Shown here piece by piece: positions 1 through 9,177 of a stretch of DNA of 41,966 nucleotides. A model generated the notes under the pieces. The model did not search any database, was not told the DNA's origin, and saw only the letters and a program-made list of their open reading frames with translations. The translations under genes and the position numbers were made by a program. Position 1 is the stretch's first letter, and each line of letters starts with the position of its first letter. The DNA comes from Isotricha intestinalis (Eukaryota; Ciliophora; Litostomatea; Vestibuliferida; Isotrichidae): assembly GCA_023807065.1 (NCBI GenBank), contig JAJJLU010000454.1, positions 1 to 41,966 on the forward strand. Reading direction: 5' to 3'.

Positions 1-20
1 CCCAATCCCCAATCCCCAAA
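1..20. repeat. telomere-like C-rich terminal repeat
   Basis: The window begins with tandem C-rich units: CCCAAT, then CCCCAAT, then CCCCAAA, followed at once by A/T-rich DNA. C4A2-type repeats are the C-strand of ciliate telomeres (Tetrahymena CCCCAA, hypotrichs CCCCAAAA). A C4A2T unit is a plausible variant. With C-rich repeats at the 5' end, base 1 lies at the left end of a chromosome. Only about two and a half units are present, so the telomere is probably cut short in the assembly. No other stretch in the window looks like it. Confidence 0.75.
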
Positions 21-357
21 ATATAGTTTTAAAATTTTATTTAAAGCAATTAATAATGTTAATAAATATTTAAAGTTAATATTTAGAGATAGTCAAATTC
101 TTTTTATTATTGTTTTTATCATAGAAATTAATTTGAGTCAAAAGACTAAGGAATTTCAAGAAGAGTTTTAAGTTTTAATTTATAATTTTATTATTATTTA
201 ATTCCTTTTTTTTTCTTTATTTTGAATTAATTATTTTTATTGTATTATTTGTTTTTATTTTTTTTGTTTTTTATAAACAAAAAAATTTAATTTTTTATAT
301 TTATTAATTTCAATGTGTGCATAACAAATTTTTTATATTAATTAAAAACATATAAAA
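21..357. other. subtelomeric spacer, no gene seen
   Basis: This is about 340 bases of A/T-rich DNA between the telomere-like repeat and the first start codon. I found no coding-looking frame on either strand, and in particular no Cys/His-rich segment that could encode the missing RING finger of the downstream NOT4-like gene. The last part (about 180-340) is T-rich and presumably holds the promoter and 5' leader of that gene. Confidence 0.5.
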
Positions 358-1323
358 ATGTCAGTATTACCTTCAAACGAATTCAAACCATATTTTTCAA
401 AAGAAGATTATCAAAGACTTACAAAATTGAGAATAATTCAAAAAAATTTAGTACATTTTCAAGGATTTCCAAATTCCTTAGCAGATCCAAATTTATTAAT
501 TCAACCAGGATATTTCGGTCAATTTGGTAAAATATTAAAAATAGTATTAGTATCAAAAAATGATGAAAACACAAAAAAAAAAACAAATTCAGCATATATA
601 ACTTTTTCAACAAATGAAGAAGCAGCATATGCTATTTTAGTAATGGATTCTCTTTTAATAGAAAATCATTTAGTGAGATGTTTTTTTGGAACAAGTAAAT
701 ATTGCATTCATTTTTTAAATAATATTGAATGTTATAATAAAGAAAAATGTATGTATATTCATTCAATTGCTTCTGATAATGAAATTTTAGGAATTAATTC
801 AAAATTTGGATATAATGATCATTTAAAACTTGCAAAAAAAATTATTAGTTTTGGAAGCTTTGAAAATAGAAATTATGTTATGAATTTAATTATTCCTTTT
901 CCTACGGTTTTTCCTAATATTAAATCTATTTATTTAAAAGAAGATTATTGTTCTGATAATAATACTACTTTCTCTTCTATTGGAAATAATTTGTCTTCTA
1001 GTTGGAGTAGTAAATCTAGTGATTCTAATAAAAATTTTTTTTATACTCAAAATAAAAATGATTTTAACTTATTTAGATATAAAGACGAATCTAGATTTTT
1101 TAGTAAAGGTAATAATATTAATAATTTAATGTATAATAATGATATTTCTGATTCTTTAAAAAAATTGATTGATGATATTTTTTTAAGAATTAATTTTTTT
1201 AAAAAGTTTGACCATTATTATCCTTTTCAAGAGTCATTAAAAGAATTTTGTAAAAAAAAATATGAAATGACTAATGATACATGGATTGATAATGAAATAA
1301 ACAATATAGAAGAAAGAATATAA
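358..1323 (+). CDS. NOT4-like protein: RRM plus CCCH zinc finger, RING missing
   Basis: 321 aa. Residues about 24-112 match the CNOT4/Not4 RRM: the run LRIIQKNLVHFQGFP, then LADPNLL, then YFGQFGKILKIVL. The CCCH finger that normally follows is present (GTSKYCIHFLNNIECYNKEK, then CMYIH). In yeast and animals Not4 is the RING E3 ligase of the CCR4-NOT complex, acting in mRNA decay and co-translational quality control. Here the protein starts just after the place where the N-terminal C4C4 RING should end, and the upstream 357 bases to the chromosome end encode no RING. The C-terminal half is Asn/Ser-rich and unrecognised. The start is the first ATG in a long open frame, preceded by an A-rich leader. 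It should bind RNA but cannot be a canonical ligase as encoded here. Family assignment is confident; loss of ligase function is inference. Confidence 0.85.
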   Translation: MSVLPSNEFKPYFSKEDYQRLTKLRIIQKNLVHFQGFPNSLADPNLLIQPGYFGQFGKILKIVLVSKNDENTKKKTNSAYITFSTNEEAAYAILVMDSLLIENHLVRCFFGTSKYCIHFLNNIECYNKEKCMYIHSIASDNEILGINSKFGYNDHLKLAKKIISFGSFENRNYVMNLIIPFPTVFPNIKSIYLKEDYCSDNNTTFSSIGNNLSSSWSSKSSDSNKNFFYTQNKNDFNLFRYKDESRFFSKGNNINNLMYNNDISDSLKKLIDDIFLRINFFKKFDHYYPFQESLKEFCKKKYEMTNDTWIDNEINNIEERI

Positions 1324-1582
1324 ATTATGTAAAAATAATTATAATAATTTATATTCTTTTTTTTGAATGATAATTTATGAATCATACAAGTACATATTAA
1401 TTTCCAATAATTTATTCATAAAGAAATTGTTTTAATTTATTATTCTTTGTCATTAGTTTTTGTTGTAGTCAGAAAATTTAATGAAAATAAAAACATAGAT
1501 ATTAATTATATACTAGTTGTTGGTATTAATATTTTAAATAAATTAATAATAAATAATAATTTAATTATATAAAAAAATATTA

Positions 1583-2905
1583 ATGAATAAATTTTCAGAT
1601 GATAATCATGAAGAAATTAAACAGAAAATGAATAATATTATTCTATTATTATTTAATTATTCCACAAAGAATAGTTTAATAAATTCAACAGGAACATCAA
1701 ATAATATTATAGGACATAAAGGAAAAGATGAAAAATTAAAATTAATTTTTAAAAAAAAAATAATATCAAATTTATCATCAATTAACATAAATAAAATAAA
1801 AAACGAAGAATATCAAATTTTTAATAAATTATATAAATTTGAAAATAAGGAAAAATTAATATATAATTTTGGTAAAATAATATATTTTTCTTATAAAAAG
1901 AATTTCCCAGAAATTTTTAATTTAAAAGGAAAAAAATTTACTTGTGATTCAGGATGGGGATGTATGATAAGATGTAGTCAAATGATTTTAGCACGAGGAT
2001 TATATAAATATTTTAAAAGAATAGGTTTCTCCACAAAATATTCTTTAATTCATTCAACTGAATTTTTCCTTGAAAATCCTTTTCCTTTTGAAAAAATGCC
2101 TGATAATTTTATTAATATGATGAATTATTTTTTACAAATTTGGTATGAAAATCATAAAAATGAAAATATATTTATTCAATCAATTTATCCTCCTTTTAGT
2201 ATTAAAAATATATGTTTAGTTGGTAGAATATGTAACAAAGATGTTGGGGAATGGTTTTCTGATGTTAATATGTGTTTTATTTTTAAATTAATAAATGAAA
2301 ATTTTCAATTACTTAAAAATCTTAAAATTTTTACTTTTCAAAGTTATATTAAATTAAATGATATTATAAATGAATGTTTTGTTAAAGAATGTAATTTATT
2401 TCAACAAAATGATTTTATTGAAAATAAAGGTGAAAAATATTATTTTCAAAAAACAGGAATTATTTTTGTTTCAATTAGAATTGGAATTAATGTAGTTAGT
2501 GAAGAATATTATAAATCTTTAAGAGAATTATTTTTATGTAAATATTGTTTGGGAATAATTGGAGGAAAAGAAAGATTAGCATATTATTTTATTGGATATG
2601 ATAATAAAGGTAATTTATTATATTTAGATCCTCATAATACAAATGAATCTCAAATAAAATTTGATGAAAATGTTTTAATTCAAAATTATTTAATTAAAAA
2701 TATTTATTCAATTCCTATTAATAAAATTACTTCTGCTTTTACTATTGGATTTTATTTTAGAAATGGAAAAGAATTTATGGAATTGGTTAATTTTTTAGAA
2801 AATTATGTAAAACAAGAATTTCCTTGTTTTATTCTTTCAGAACATGATAATGATACAATTAATATTGATAATAATGAACTTATGAATGATATTGATGATT
2901 TTTAA
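1583..2905 (+). CDS. ATG4: Cysteine protease ATG4 (autophagin, peptidase C54)
   Basis: 440 aa. ATG4 trims the C-terminus of ATG8/LC3 precursors and deconjugates ATG8 from phosphatidylethanolamine during autophagy, acting in the cytosol. The C54 signature around the nucleophile is intact (CDSGWGCMIRCSQMILARG), placing the catalytic Cys at residue 127. The Asp-Pro-His element lies in GNLLYLDPHNTNE, giving Asp349 and His351, followed by the conserved GF segment of the fold. The length is normal for the family. The N-terminal 85 residues are an Asn/Lys-rich extension. The C-terminus ends in an acidic tail (DIDDF) that could serve as an ATG8-interacting segment, which is inference. Gene order gives no clue to function; the gene converges on 3402..4022. 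Confidence 0.95.
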   Translation: MNKFSDDNHEEIKQKMNNIILLLFNYSTKNSLINSTGTSNNIIGHKGKDEKLKLIFKKKIISNLSSININKIKNEEYQIFNKLYKFENKEKLIYNFGKIIYFSYKKNFPEIFNLKGKKFTCDSGWGCMIRCSQMILARGLYKYFKRIGFSTKYSLIHSTEFFLENPFPFEKMPDNFINMMNYFLQIWYENHKNENIFIQSIYPPFSIKNICLVGRICNKDVGEWFSDVNMCFIFKLINENFQLLKNLKIFTFQSYIKLNDIINECFVKECNLFQQNDFIENKGEKYYFQKTGIIFVSIRIGINVVSEEYYKSLRELFLCKYCLGIIGGKERLAYYFIGYDNKGNLLYLDPHNTNESQIKFDENVLIQNYLIKNIYSIPINKITSAFTIGFYFRNGKEFMELVNFLENYVKQEFPCFILSEHDNDTINIDNNELMNDIDDF

Positions 2906-3401
2906 TTATATATTAAATGCTTAATTTTTTTGAACATAAGATTAAAAATGAATAGTAAATAAATTTTTTGTTATATAAACAATAAATAAAAATATATTAT
3001 AAAATACTATATAAAAATACTTTATTCTTTTACCCCGAACATTATTAAGTATCACTTTAAAACATCAAAGGTATTCTAATATAAATTGTAATAAATGTAA
3101 ATTTTAAAGAGAGTTATAATTATGTATTTTCGGTTATTTTGAAAAAAATTTTTGGAATATACTTTTATTACTTAATTTATTATTTAAAATTTATGATTTA
3201 GCTTAAATATAAATGATTGATTCTAATTTACCTTTAATTTATATTATACTTTTTTTATTTTTTTAATGTTTTATTTATTTATATGTATATTTAATATTTT
3301 TTTGGCTGTTTTTATATATAATAATATTTATATATTTGAAAACAATTTTAATATTTTTAAATATATATAATTAAAATACTTTTCATAAAAAATAAAAAAA
3401 T
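2906..3401. other. spacer between two convergent genes
   Basis: This spacer holds the 3' ends of the convergent genes on either side. The sequence is A/T-rich. The only less A/T-rich patch, near 3030-3070 (containing TTACCCCGAAC), matches no RNA gene I recognise. No open frame of note. Confidence 0.4.
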
Positions 3402-4022
3402 TTATTTGAATTTATTCCCAAAATAACTTTCTAAATTTCTTTTTTGTTCTGGAGTTTGGGTATATTTAATAATAATATCTTCTCCATCTTCAGCTCGAGT
3501 ATATTTAGTAATTCTTTCATGTTTTCCTTTTTTAGGAATTGAATAATTTTTTATTTGTGGAGTTGGAATTGGACATTGTTCTTTACTTAAAGGTTGACTA
3601 TCTTTAATAATATTTTGTAATAATTCTTCTAAATTTGAAACTTTATTTCTGGAAATTTTTAATTTTTCTTTTAATTCTTCATTTTCTTCTAAAATTTTTT
3701 CTTTTTTTATTATATTTTCTATTTGTTCATTTGATGTTTCAATGTCATTATTATAATTTATTTCTTTATTATTTGATTTCTCACTAAACATTGTTGAAGT
3801 ACTTGAATTAATTGTATATTGATTTCCTATTATAGGATTTTGAAATCTTCTTTTTGGTTTTGGAATTTTATTATTATTATTTATATTTTTTTTTTCAATA
3901 TTATTTAATTTTGAATTTATATATGCATTAATTGTTTTATTACATTTGAATAAAGGGTCATTATTATTAAATATTCTTTTTGGTTTATTTTTTTCTAATG
4001 GACCTGTGTTATACCTCTTCAT
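3402..4022 (-). CDS. Unknown Lys/Asn-rich coiled-coil protein
   Basis: 206 aa from the ATG at 4022. The open frame reaches 4055 but only through a TTG, so the ATG was chosen. Residues about 1-95 are basic and low in complexity, with repeated KPKR-like patches. Residues about 100-140 form a short coiled coil with Leu heptads (EENEELKEKLKISRNKVSNL). The C-terminal 60 residues are less repetitive, contain SIPKKGKHERITKY, and end in YFGNKFK, so they may be the conserved part. There is no signal peptide or membrane segment. I do not recognise a family. It diverges from the gene at 4190 across 167 bases. Confidence 0.7.
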   Translation of the reverse strand: MKRYNTGPLEKNKPKRIFNNNDPLFKCNKTINAYINSKLNNIEKKNINNNNKIPKPKRRFQNPIIGNQYTINSSTSTMFSEKSNNKEINYNNDIETSNEQIENIIKKEKILEENEELKEKLKISRNKVSNLEELLQNIIKDSQPLSKEQCPIPTPQIKNYSIPKKGKHERITKYTRAEDGEDIIIKYTQTPEQKRNLESYFGNKFK

Positions 4023-4189
4023 ATTTATTTCTTTAATTTTTAATTTACACTTCAAAATTATAAAAAGTTATTATTTTATATAATTCTTTTTTTTTTTATT
4101 ATTTTTATGTGAAGAACAATAAATAATATAAAATTATTCCATTGATGAATTAATGTTTTAAATAATATAATAATTATTTCAACAAAAAA
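4023..4189. promoter_or_regulatory. shared spacer between divergent genes
   Basis: These 167 bases separate the start codons of 3402..4022 (minus) and 4190..5326 (plus). Both 5' ends must lie here, so it presumably carries a bidirectional promoter region. It has homopolymer T and A runs but no recognisable element. Confidence 0.4.
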
Positions 4190-5326
4190 ATGAAAAATTG
4201 GATGGGATTAATTTTTTTCTTATTATCTTTTAAAATATTTTATGCTGAAAATAAGGTACTTAAAATTCCTTTAAATCATACTAATCATTATTATCTTTTT
4301 TCATTTATAGTAAATAATATTTCCCTTCAATCATTTTTTTTACCAATAACCACAAATTCAACTACAAATATTTTAATAGTTAATAGTAGTATTAATTGTG
4401 TTAAAGAAGAAAAATGTTATAAACCAGATAAATCAAAAGACCAAAATAGAGAAGATAGATTTAAAGTATTTTCCTATATTAATCAAGGGAAAGTGTATAA
4501 AGATAAATTTTATTTAAATGGACATGACATTGGAGAATTAGATTTTTTATATGTTAACAAAACAGGAGGAGATCAATTTGATTCATTATTCTTTTTTAAT
4601 CTTCATTTTTTATCAATATTAAAGCAAAGAAATATAATTTCAAAACAAATAATTTCATATGATGATCATGGTGAAATATTAGATGTTTATTTTGGAAAAG
4701 AGTATTCAATAAAAAATTATAAATATAATGATTTTTGTGATATGGTGACTGGAATTTATGGTTGTATATTAAAAAAAATGGCAGTTCAAAAAAATAAAGA
4801 AATTGTTTATGAAAATTTTGAAGAATTTAAAATGAATGTTGAATTTTATGCTGCTGTTAAAGGAGAAAAAGGCGTTTTTGCTCCTAAAAATATGATAGAA
4901 AAACTTTTATCTTTTCTTAAAAAACAAAATTTTAATTGTACTAATCCTTATCAAGATGAAACTTTTAAAGGGAATAGATGTTATTCAAAGGATAATTATG
5001 GTTATTTTATTTTTGGAGAAAAAGGTATTTCTTTTCAAAATATTACTTTAATTGAAATAAAAGATTGTAACCATATTTATTTTAGTTTTGATACTATTGA
5101 AAATTTACATGTTATTATTGATGTTGATAATAAAAAAGTTGTTTTTCATTCTGATAAAGAAAATGTTGTAAAAAGTTTTAAATCTTCTGCTAGGATTTTT
5201 CTGATTATTTTGATTCTATTAATCATTATAATTTTGATTATAGCAATTTATTATTATTTTGTGGTTTGGAAGAAAAGAGTTCCTTCTATTCAATTAATTG
5301 AAAAATATGAATCATTAGAATATTAA
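4190..5326 (+). CDS. Pepsin-fold type I membrane protein lacking catalytic Asp
   Basis: 378 aa. It has a signal peptide at residues 1-19 (ending FKIFYA), several N-glycosylation sites, a lumenal domain, one membrane helix near 334-358 and a short cytosolic tail. The lumenal domain follows the A1 pepsin plan: the N-lobe strand where DTGSS is expected, then CYKPDKSK with the spacing of the pepsin Cys/Tyr-Pro-Ser region, then a flap-like GKVYKDKF segment, and a C-terminal INLTL-like/IDVDNKKVVF strand pair. Neither catalytic motif survives: the first site reads LPITTNSTTN and the second region reads FYAAVKGEKGVFAPKNM. It is probably a non-peptidase membrane protein of the endomembrane system or cell surface. 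The fold assignment is moderate. A clearer relative lies at 16892..18208. Confidence 0.6.
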   Translation: MKNWMGLIFFLLSFKIFYAENKVLKIPLNHTNHYYLFSFIVNNISLQSFFLPITTNSTTNILIVNSSINCVKEEKCYKPDKSKDQNREDRFKVFSYINQGKVYKDKFYLNGHDIGELDFLYVNKTGGDQFDSLFFFNLHFLSILKQRNIISKQIISYDDHGEILDVYFGKEYSIKNYKYNDFCDMVTGIYGCILKKMAVQKNKEIVYENFEEFKMNVEFYAAVKGEKGVFAPKNMIEKLLSFLKKQNFNCTNPYQDETFKGNRCYSKDNYGYFIFGEKGISFQNITLIEIKDCNHIYFSFDTIENLHVIIDVDNKKVVFHSDKENVVKSFKSSARIFLIILILLIIIILIIAIYYYFVVWKKRVPSIQLIEKYESLEY

Positions 5327-5790
5327 AGCAAAAAATATAAGCTAGTTAATAATATTTAATACAAATTATTATTTAAATAATAATAGTAAAAAATAAAATA
5401 TAAGAATTTTTCTTTTATTTTCAATAATTATTTACTCCATAAAATTATATTTATATTAATTTCATCAAATTCTTACCCTAAAAAATGGAGAATATATTAT
5501 AAGTATTATGATTATTTATATTTTCCCTTTTTAAATATCAAAAAGAACTAAAATTTAGAATGTAAAAAATTTATAAAAAAGAAAAATAAACTTTAACAAG
5601 ATTAAATATTTGTTTTAAGAGGTTTCAAATTGTATTTTTATATTTTTTATGAATAAATACCAAAGAAAAATTAAAAAAAAATATTAATAATGTATATTTT
5701 ATTGATTTATATTTTATAGTTCTAAAAAAAAAAATAAAAAAATTAATAAAAAAATAATTAATAAAATTTAAAAAAAAAATTATATAAAAA
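5327..5790. other. spacer, no gene seen
   Basis: A/T-rich DNA between two plus-strand genes. A patch near 5465-5500 (ATTCTTACCCTAAAAAATGG) is slightly less A/T-rich, but I can fit neither a coding frame nor an RNA gene to it. The last 100 bases are nearly pure A/T and form the leader of the UEV gene. Confidence 0.4.
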
Positions 5791-6207
5791 ATGGACAAAG
5801 ATAAAGGTTCAATTATCCACGAAAAATATGTTCCAAGAACATTTAGACTTTTAGCAGAATTAGAAAAAGAAGGAGATGGTATAGTATCATATGGATTAGA
5901 AGATCCAGAAGATAATTCATTTACAAATTGGAATGGAAGTATCCTTGCAAATAATGGAATGTTATATGAATTAAAAATTGTTTGTGATAATAATTATCCT
6001 AATGTTCCCCCGAAAATTAGATTTGTTACTAAAATTAATTTACCTTGTGTTAATCAAAGTAATGGAGAAATTATTCCTAATTCTTTAAATATTTTAAAAA
6101 GTTGGAATAGAGATTGTACTATTGAATCTTATTTACAAGCTATTAAAGCAGAAATGGAAAAATCTCTTACTAAATTAAAACAACCACCTGAAGGAAGTAG
6201 ATTTTAA
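5791..6207 (+). CDS. UBE2V: Ubiquitin-conjugating enzyme E2 variant (Mms2/UEV1 type)
   Basis: 138 aa, the usual size for UEV proteins. The UBC fold runs the full length: VPRTFRLLAELEKEGDG, the NWNGSI strand, YPNVPPKIRF, and the C-terminal helix ending LKQPPEGSRF, which is characteristic of Mms2/UBE2V. The segment that holds HPN and the active-site Cys in true E2 enzymes is replaced by the UEV pattern (PCVNQSNGEI, then LNILKSWNRD), with no Cys at the catalytic position. UEVs pair with Ubc13 to build Lys63-linked ubiquitin chains in DNA damage tolerance and signalling. No Ubc13 is in the window. The gene converges on 6366..7793. Confidence 0.93.
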   Translation: MDKDKGSIIHEKYVPRTFRLLAELEKEGDGIVSYGLEDPEDNSFTNWNGSILANNGMLYELKIVCDNNYPNVPPKIRFVTKINLPCVNQSNGEIIPNSLNILKSWNRDCTIESYLQAIKAEMEKSLTKLKQPPEGSRF

Positions 6208-6365
6208 AATATTTAGTTATTTTAAAAAAAAATTTTTAAAATGTTTAAAAACATTAAATAATTAAAATAATTATAATGAGTTTATTAATAAAAAGTTATT
6301 AAATTTCTTTAATTTTTTTATTAATTTAAATTTGTCTTTATTTAAAAATAAATATATAATATTTA

Positions 6366-7793
6366 TTATTCAATTTTTTCCTTAAAAGAATGATAAATAT
6401 ATATATACCCAATTGGGATTTTTTGATAAATTTTTTTAATTAAATTCCAACCAATAAATTCCTTTTTTTCTTTATTCATATTTGGTTTAATAATATGAGT
6501 AACATTATGTTCTTTATCTTCAATAATTTTTTCTTCTGAACATATTATATTTTTAAAAAGATCATATATATAATAAAAAGCATTAGCAAATAATAATACA
6601 ATAATAATACAAAATAATACAACTAAAATTAAAAGAGCAACTATAGTCCAACAAAAAAATGTTAATCCCATAATAAGATAAAGAAATATTTTTAAACAAG
6701 GAATTTTTTCACAACATTTACAAAAACAACTTTTACTTTCAGAATTGTCTTTATTTATTTTTGTTAATGAATATTCTTTCATTTTATTAAAAATTTCCTT
6801 TTTTTCTTCAGGAATATCTTTTTCTAAAATATTATAAATCCTTAATATATTTTTTTTTGAATCTAATTCCAAATTATTACAATAATTTCCAGAATGAAGA
6901 TTTTGAATACAAATGGAACAAAATTGATGTAAGTTAATACAAACTAAAATTGGATAAAAAAAATCATTATTTGAACGATTAATTAAATTATCTTCAGTTT
7001 TAGTAATAGTTTGTAATGAAATTTGATTATTCACTTTATTTTCATTTTCTTTTATATTTAATTGATTTAAAAATTGAGGAATATAAATAAAAAGATTATC
7101 ATTATTACAATTTGGACATTTTCTATTTATTTTTTTAATTGTACCTGATGATAGTTGAAATAATTCTTCTTTATTAATTTTTAATTCATTAATATTTCTA
7201 TTCGAATCATTTTTATTTATAAATTTTGAAAATCTTCTAAAGTTATTTGTTTCATTCCCAATTTTTGAAGATTTTCTTTTTTTTTCATGATTATTATAAT
7301 TTTGAAATACTCTTGATAATCTAACATCTTCATTATTACTTTCTTTTTTCTTTAAATCTTTAATAATTTTTTTTTCTTCTTTAATTCCTATTTCAATCAT
7401 TTTATTTCTTCCCTTTGGTTTCTGAATATTTAATAATTGACTATCAATCATATTATTTCTTGCTAATGAATTTCTTTTTCCTTTTTTATTTATTTCATCA
7501 TCATAATTATTTATCATTTCTTCATTATGATGATGATGACTATGATGACGATGTTTAATATTTTTTTCTTTTTTATCTTCATTTTGTTGATTTATATCTT
7601 CATTTTGAAAATAAGATGAAAATCTTCTTGGATATAAATCTATTTTATTCTCATTATTATTTTCATTAATATTACCATTAAATTTTAATTTTTCATTTTC
7701 ATTGTTGTTTTTATTTTTAGATATACTATGACGATGAATTCTTGATTTTCTTATTTTTTTATGTTCTTCATTTTCATCTGATATTTCACTCAT
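6366..7793 (-). CDS. Membrane protein with an IBR-like zinc cluster
   Basis: 475 aa. The N-terminal 215 residues are disordered and basic, with a His-rich stretch near residues 80-90 (HRHHSHHHH). Residues about 225-305 hold a Cys/His cluster: CPNCN, a long insert, then VCINLHQFCSICIQNLHSG and a final C. This resembles an IBR/in-between-RING zinc domain with the insert enlarged. A short Cys-rich patch (CFCKCCEKIPC) precedes a 40-45 residue hydrophobic block near 369-413, enough for one or two membrane helices. There is no RING1 and no canonical RING2 with a catalytic Cys, so it is not a complete RBR ligase. A membrane-anchored ubiquitin-pathway protein is possible but unproven. Confidence 0.7.
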   Translation of the reverse strand: MSEISDENEEHKKIRKSRIHRHSISKNKNNNENEKLKFNGNINENNNENKIDLYPRRFSSYFQNEDINQQNEDKKEKNIKHRHHSHHHHNEEMINNYDDEINKKGKRNSLARNNMIDSQLLNIQKPKGRNKMIEIGIKEEKKIIKDLKKKESNNEDVRLSRVFQNYNNHEKKRKSSKIGNETNNFRRFSKFINKNDSNRNINELKINKEELFQLSSGTIKKINRKCPNCNNDNLFIYIPQFLNQLNIKENENKVNNQISLQTITKTEDNLINRSNNDFFYPILVCINLHQFCSICIQNLHSGNYCNNLELDSKKNILRIYNILEKDIPEEKKEIFNKMKEYSLTKINKDNSESKSCFCKCCEKIPCLKIFLYLIMGLTFFCWTIVALLILVVLFCIIIVLLFANAFYYIYDLFKNIICSEEKIIEDKEHNVTHIIKPNMNKEKKEFIGWNLIKKIYQKIPIGYIYIYHSFKEKIE

Positions 7794-7973
7794 TTAAAAT
7801 TATTGGCTGAAAAATTGATTATTTTGAATTATTTTTAATGTTTAAACTGTTAATTAAAAATAATAATATATTATTAATATAAAATATTATAGTTTTAATT
7901 TTAAAAAAAATTTAATAAAACTAATAAAAATTATATTTACTCAAAAAATAAATATAATAAATACATAATTTAT

Positions 7974-9053
7974 TTATTTTTTATTATCTTTCATTTCTTC
8001 ATTTGTAATATTATTTTCACTTTCTTTTTGATTTTTTATATTTTCATCTTTTTCATTTAATTCATCATTCATTTTAAATAATTGCAATAATCTATTATCA
8101 ATAACTCCAATAACAGAATGTCTTTTAGGTTTATTAATCTCTTTTTTATTTATTTTTACAATTCCAGATAATTTCTTATGACTTTTAATTTGTTTTTCAT
8201 ATTCTTTATTTGAATTAGTTATATTATGTTGAGCGATACCAATATTTTCTAAAAAATTATTTTTTGGGTCATATTCATAATTTTTTTCTTCCTTTTTATA
8301 TAATGAATTATTTTGTTTATTTGAAGAATCAATATCTTCTTCACCTTCTAAAACTTTATGACTTACTTTATAAACTTTTTTATCTAAATGATGTAAAGAT
8401 TTATTTTGAGAAGAAAAATCCTTAAATAAACTAAAAAAATAATCATCTGAATTATTTGATTTATCATAGTTAAATTTATAAGATTTATTTTTTGGCATTT
8501 TTTTACTATAATAAACTGATTTATTCTTTTGAAGTGTTGTCATTTTCTTTTTTAAATTTTCCACTCCTAAAGTTATTAAATCTGTTTCTTTTTTAACACT
8601 TAAATTTTTTCTATGATTAATTGGTTGAACTAAATTAGAAACATTATAATTATAATTATCTAAGAATGTATCTATATAAATTCTTTTTGGTTTTTTCTTT
8701 AATTGAATATTTAAATATTTATCATTATTTCTTTCTATTCTATTTATAAGACTTATATTTTTATTAAATAGATTTAAATTACTTTTACTATTTGATATAA
8801 ATTGTAATGAATTTATTGGTTTAATAAGTGTATCTTCTTTTGTTATTTTTTTAATTTTTAAAAATTGGTCTAAATCTATTTCTGAGAATTTTAGATGTGT
8901 ATTATTTTTACTTTTTTGTCTTAATGGTTTTTTTGGTAAATCTTCTGATAGATAATCTAAATCTGAAATAATTTTTTTTTCTTTTTCTATTACTCTTTCG
9001 CCCTCTTTTATTTCTTCATTATTATTATTATTTGATTCAAAAGATTCAGACAT
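7974..9053 (-). CDS. Unknown basic, probably disordered protein
   Basis: 359 aa. The composition is Lys/Asn/Ser-rich throughout, with no signal peptide, membrane helix or clear domain. Short less-repetitive patches occur at KKPLRQKSKNNTHLKFSEID (about 36-55), KRIYIDTFLDNYNYNVSNLV (about 123-142) and KPKRHSVIGVIDNRLLQLFK (about 309-328). These may be binding motifs. The start is the first ATG and the frame is fully open. It diverges from the frameshifted coiled-coil gene at 9178 across 124 bases. I recognise no family. Confidence 0.65.
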   Translation of the reverse strand: MSESFESNNNNNEEIKEGERVIEKEKKIISDLDYLSEDLPKKPLRQKSKNNTHLKFSEIDLDQFLKIKKITKEDTLIKPINSLQFISNSKSNLNLFNKNISLINRIERNNDKYLNIQLKKKPKRIYIDTFLDNYNYNVSNLVQPINHRKNLSVKKETDLITLGVENLKKKMTTLQKNKSVYYSKKMPKNKSYKFNYDKSNNSDDYFFSLFKDFSSQNKSLHHLDKKVYKVSHKVLEGEEDIDSSNKQNNSLYKKEEKNYEYDPKNNFLENIGIAQHNITNSNKEYEKQIKSHKKLSGIVKINKKEINKPKRHSVIGVIDNRLLQLFKMNDELNEKDENIKNQKESENNITNEEMKDNKK

Positions 9054-9177
9054 ATTTTTTATTCTTCAAAAAATTAAATTAAACCTCATTTATTTAAAAT
9101 TCATTTAGAATAATAATAATAAAAAAATTATTATAGAATTTAAAATTAAACCATTGCTTTTTAATTAATAATAAAAA
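9054..9177. promoter_or_regulatory. shared spacer between divergent genes
   Basis: These 124 bases lie between the start codons of 7974..9053 (minus) and the coiled-coil gene at 9178 (plus). Both promoters must lie here. No named element is visible. Confidence 0.4.
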
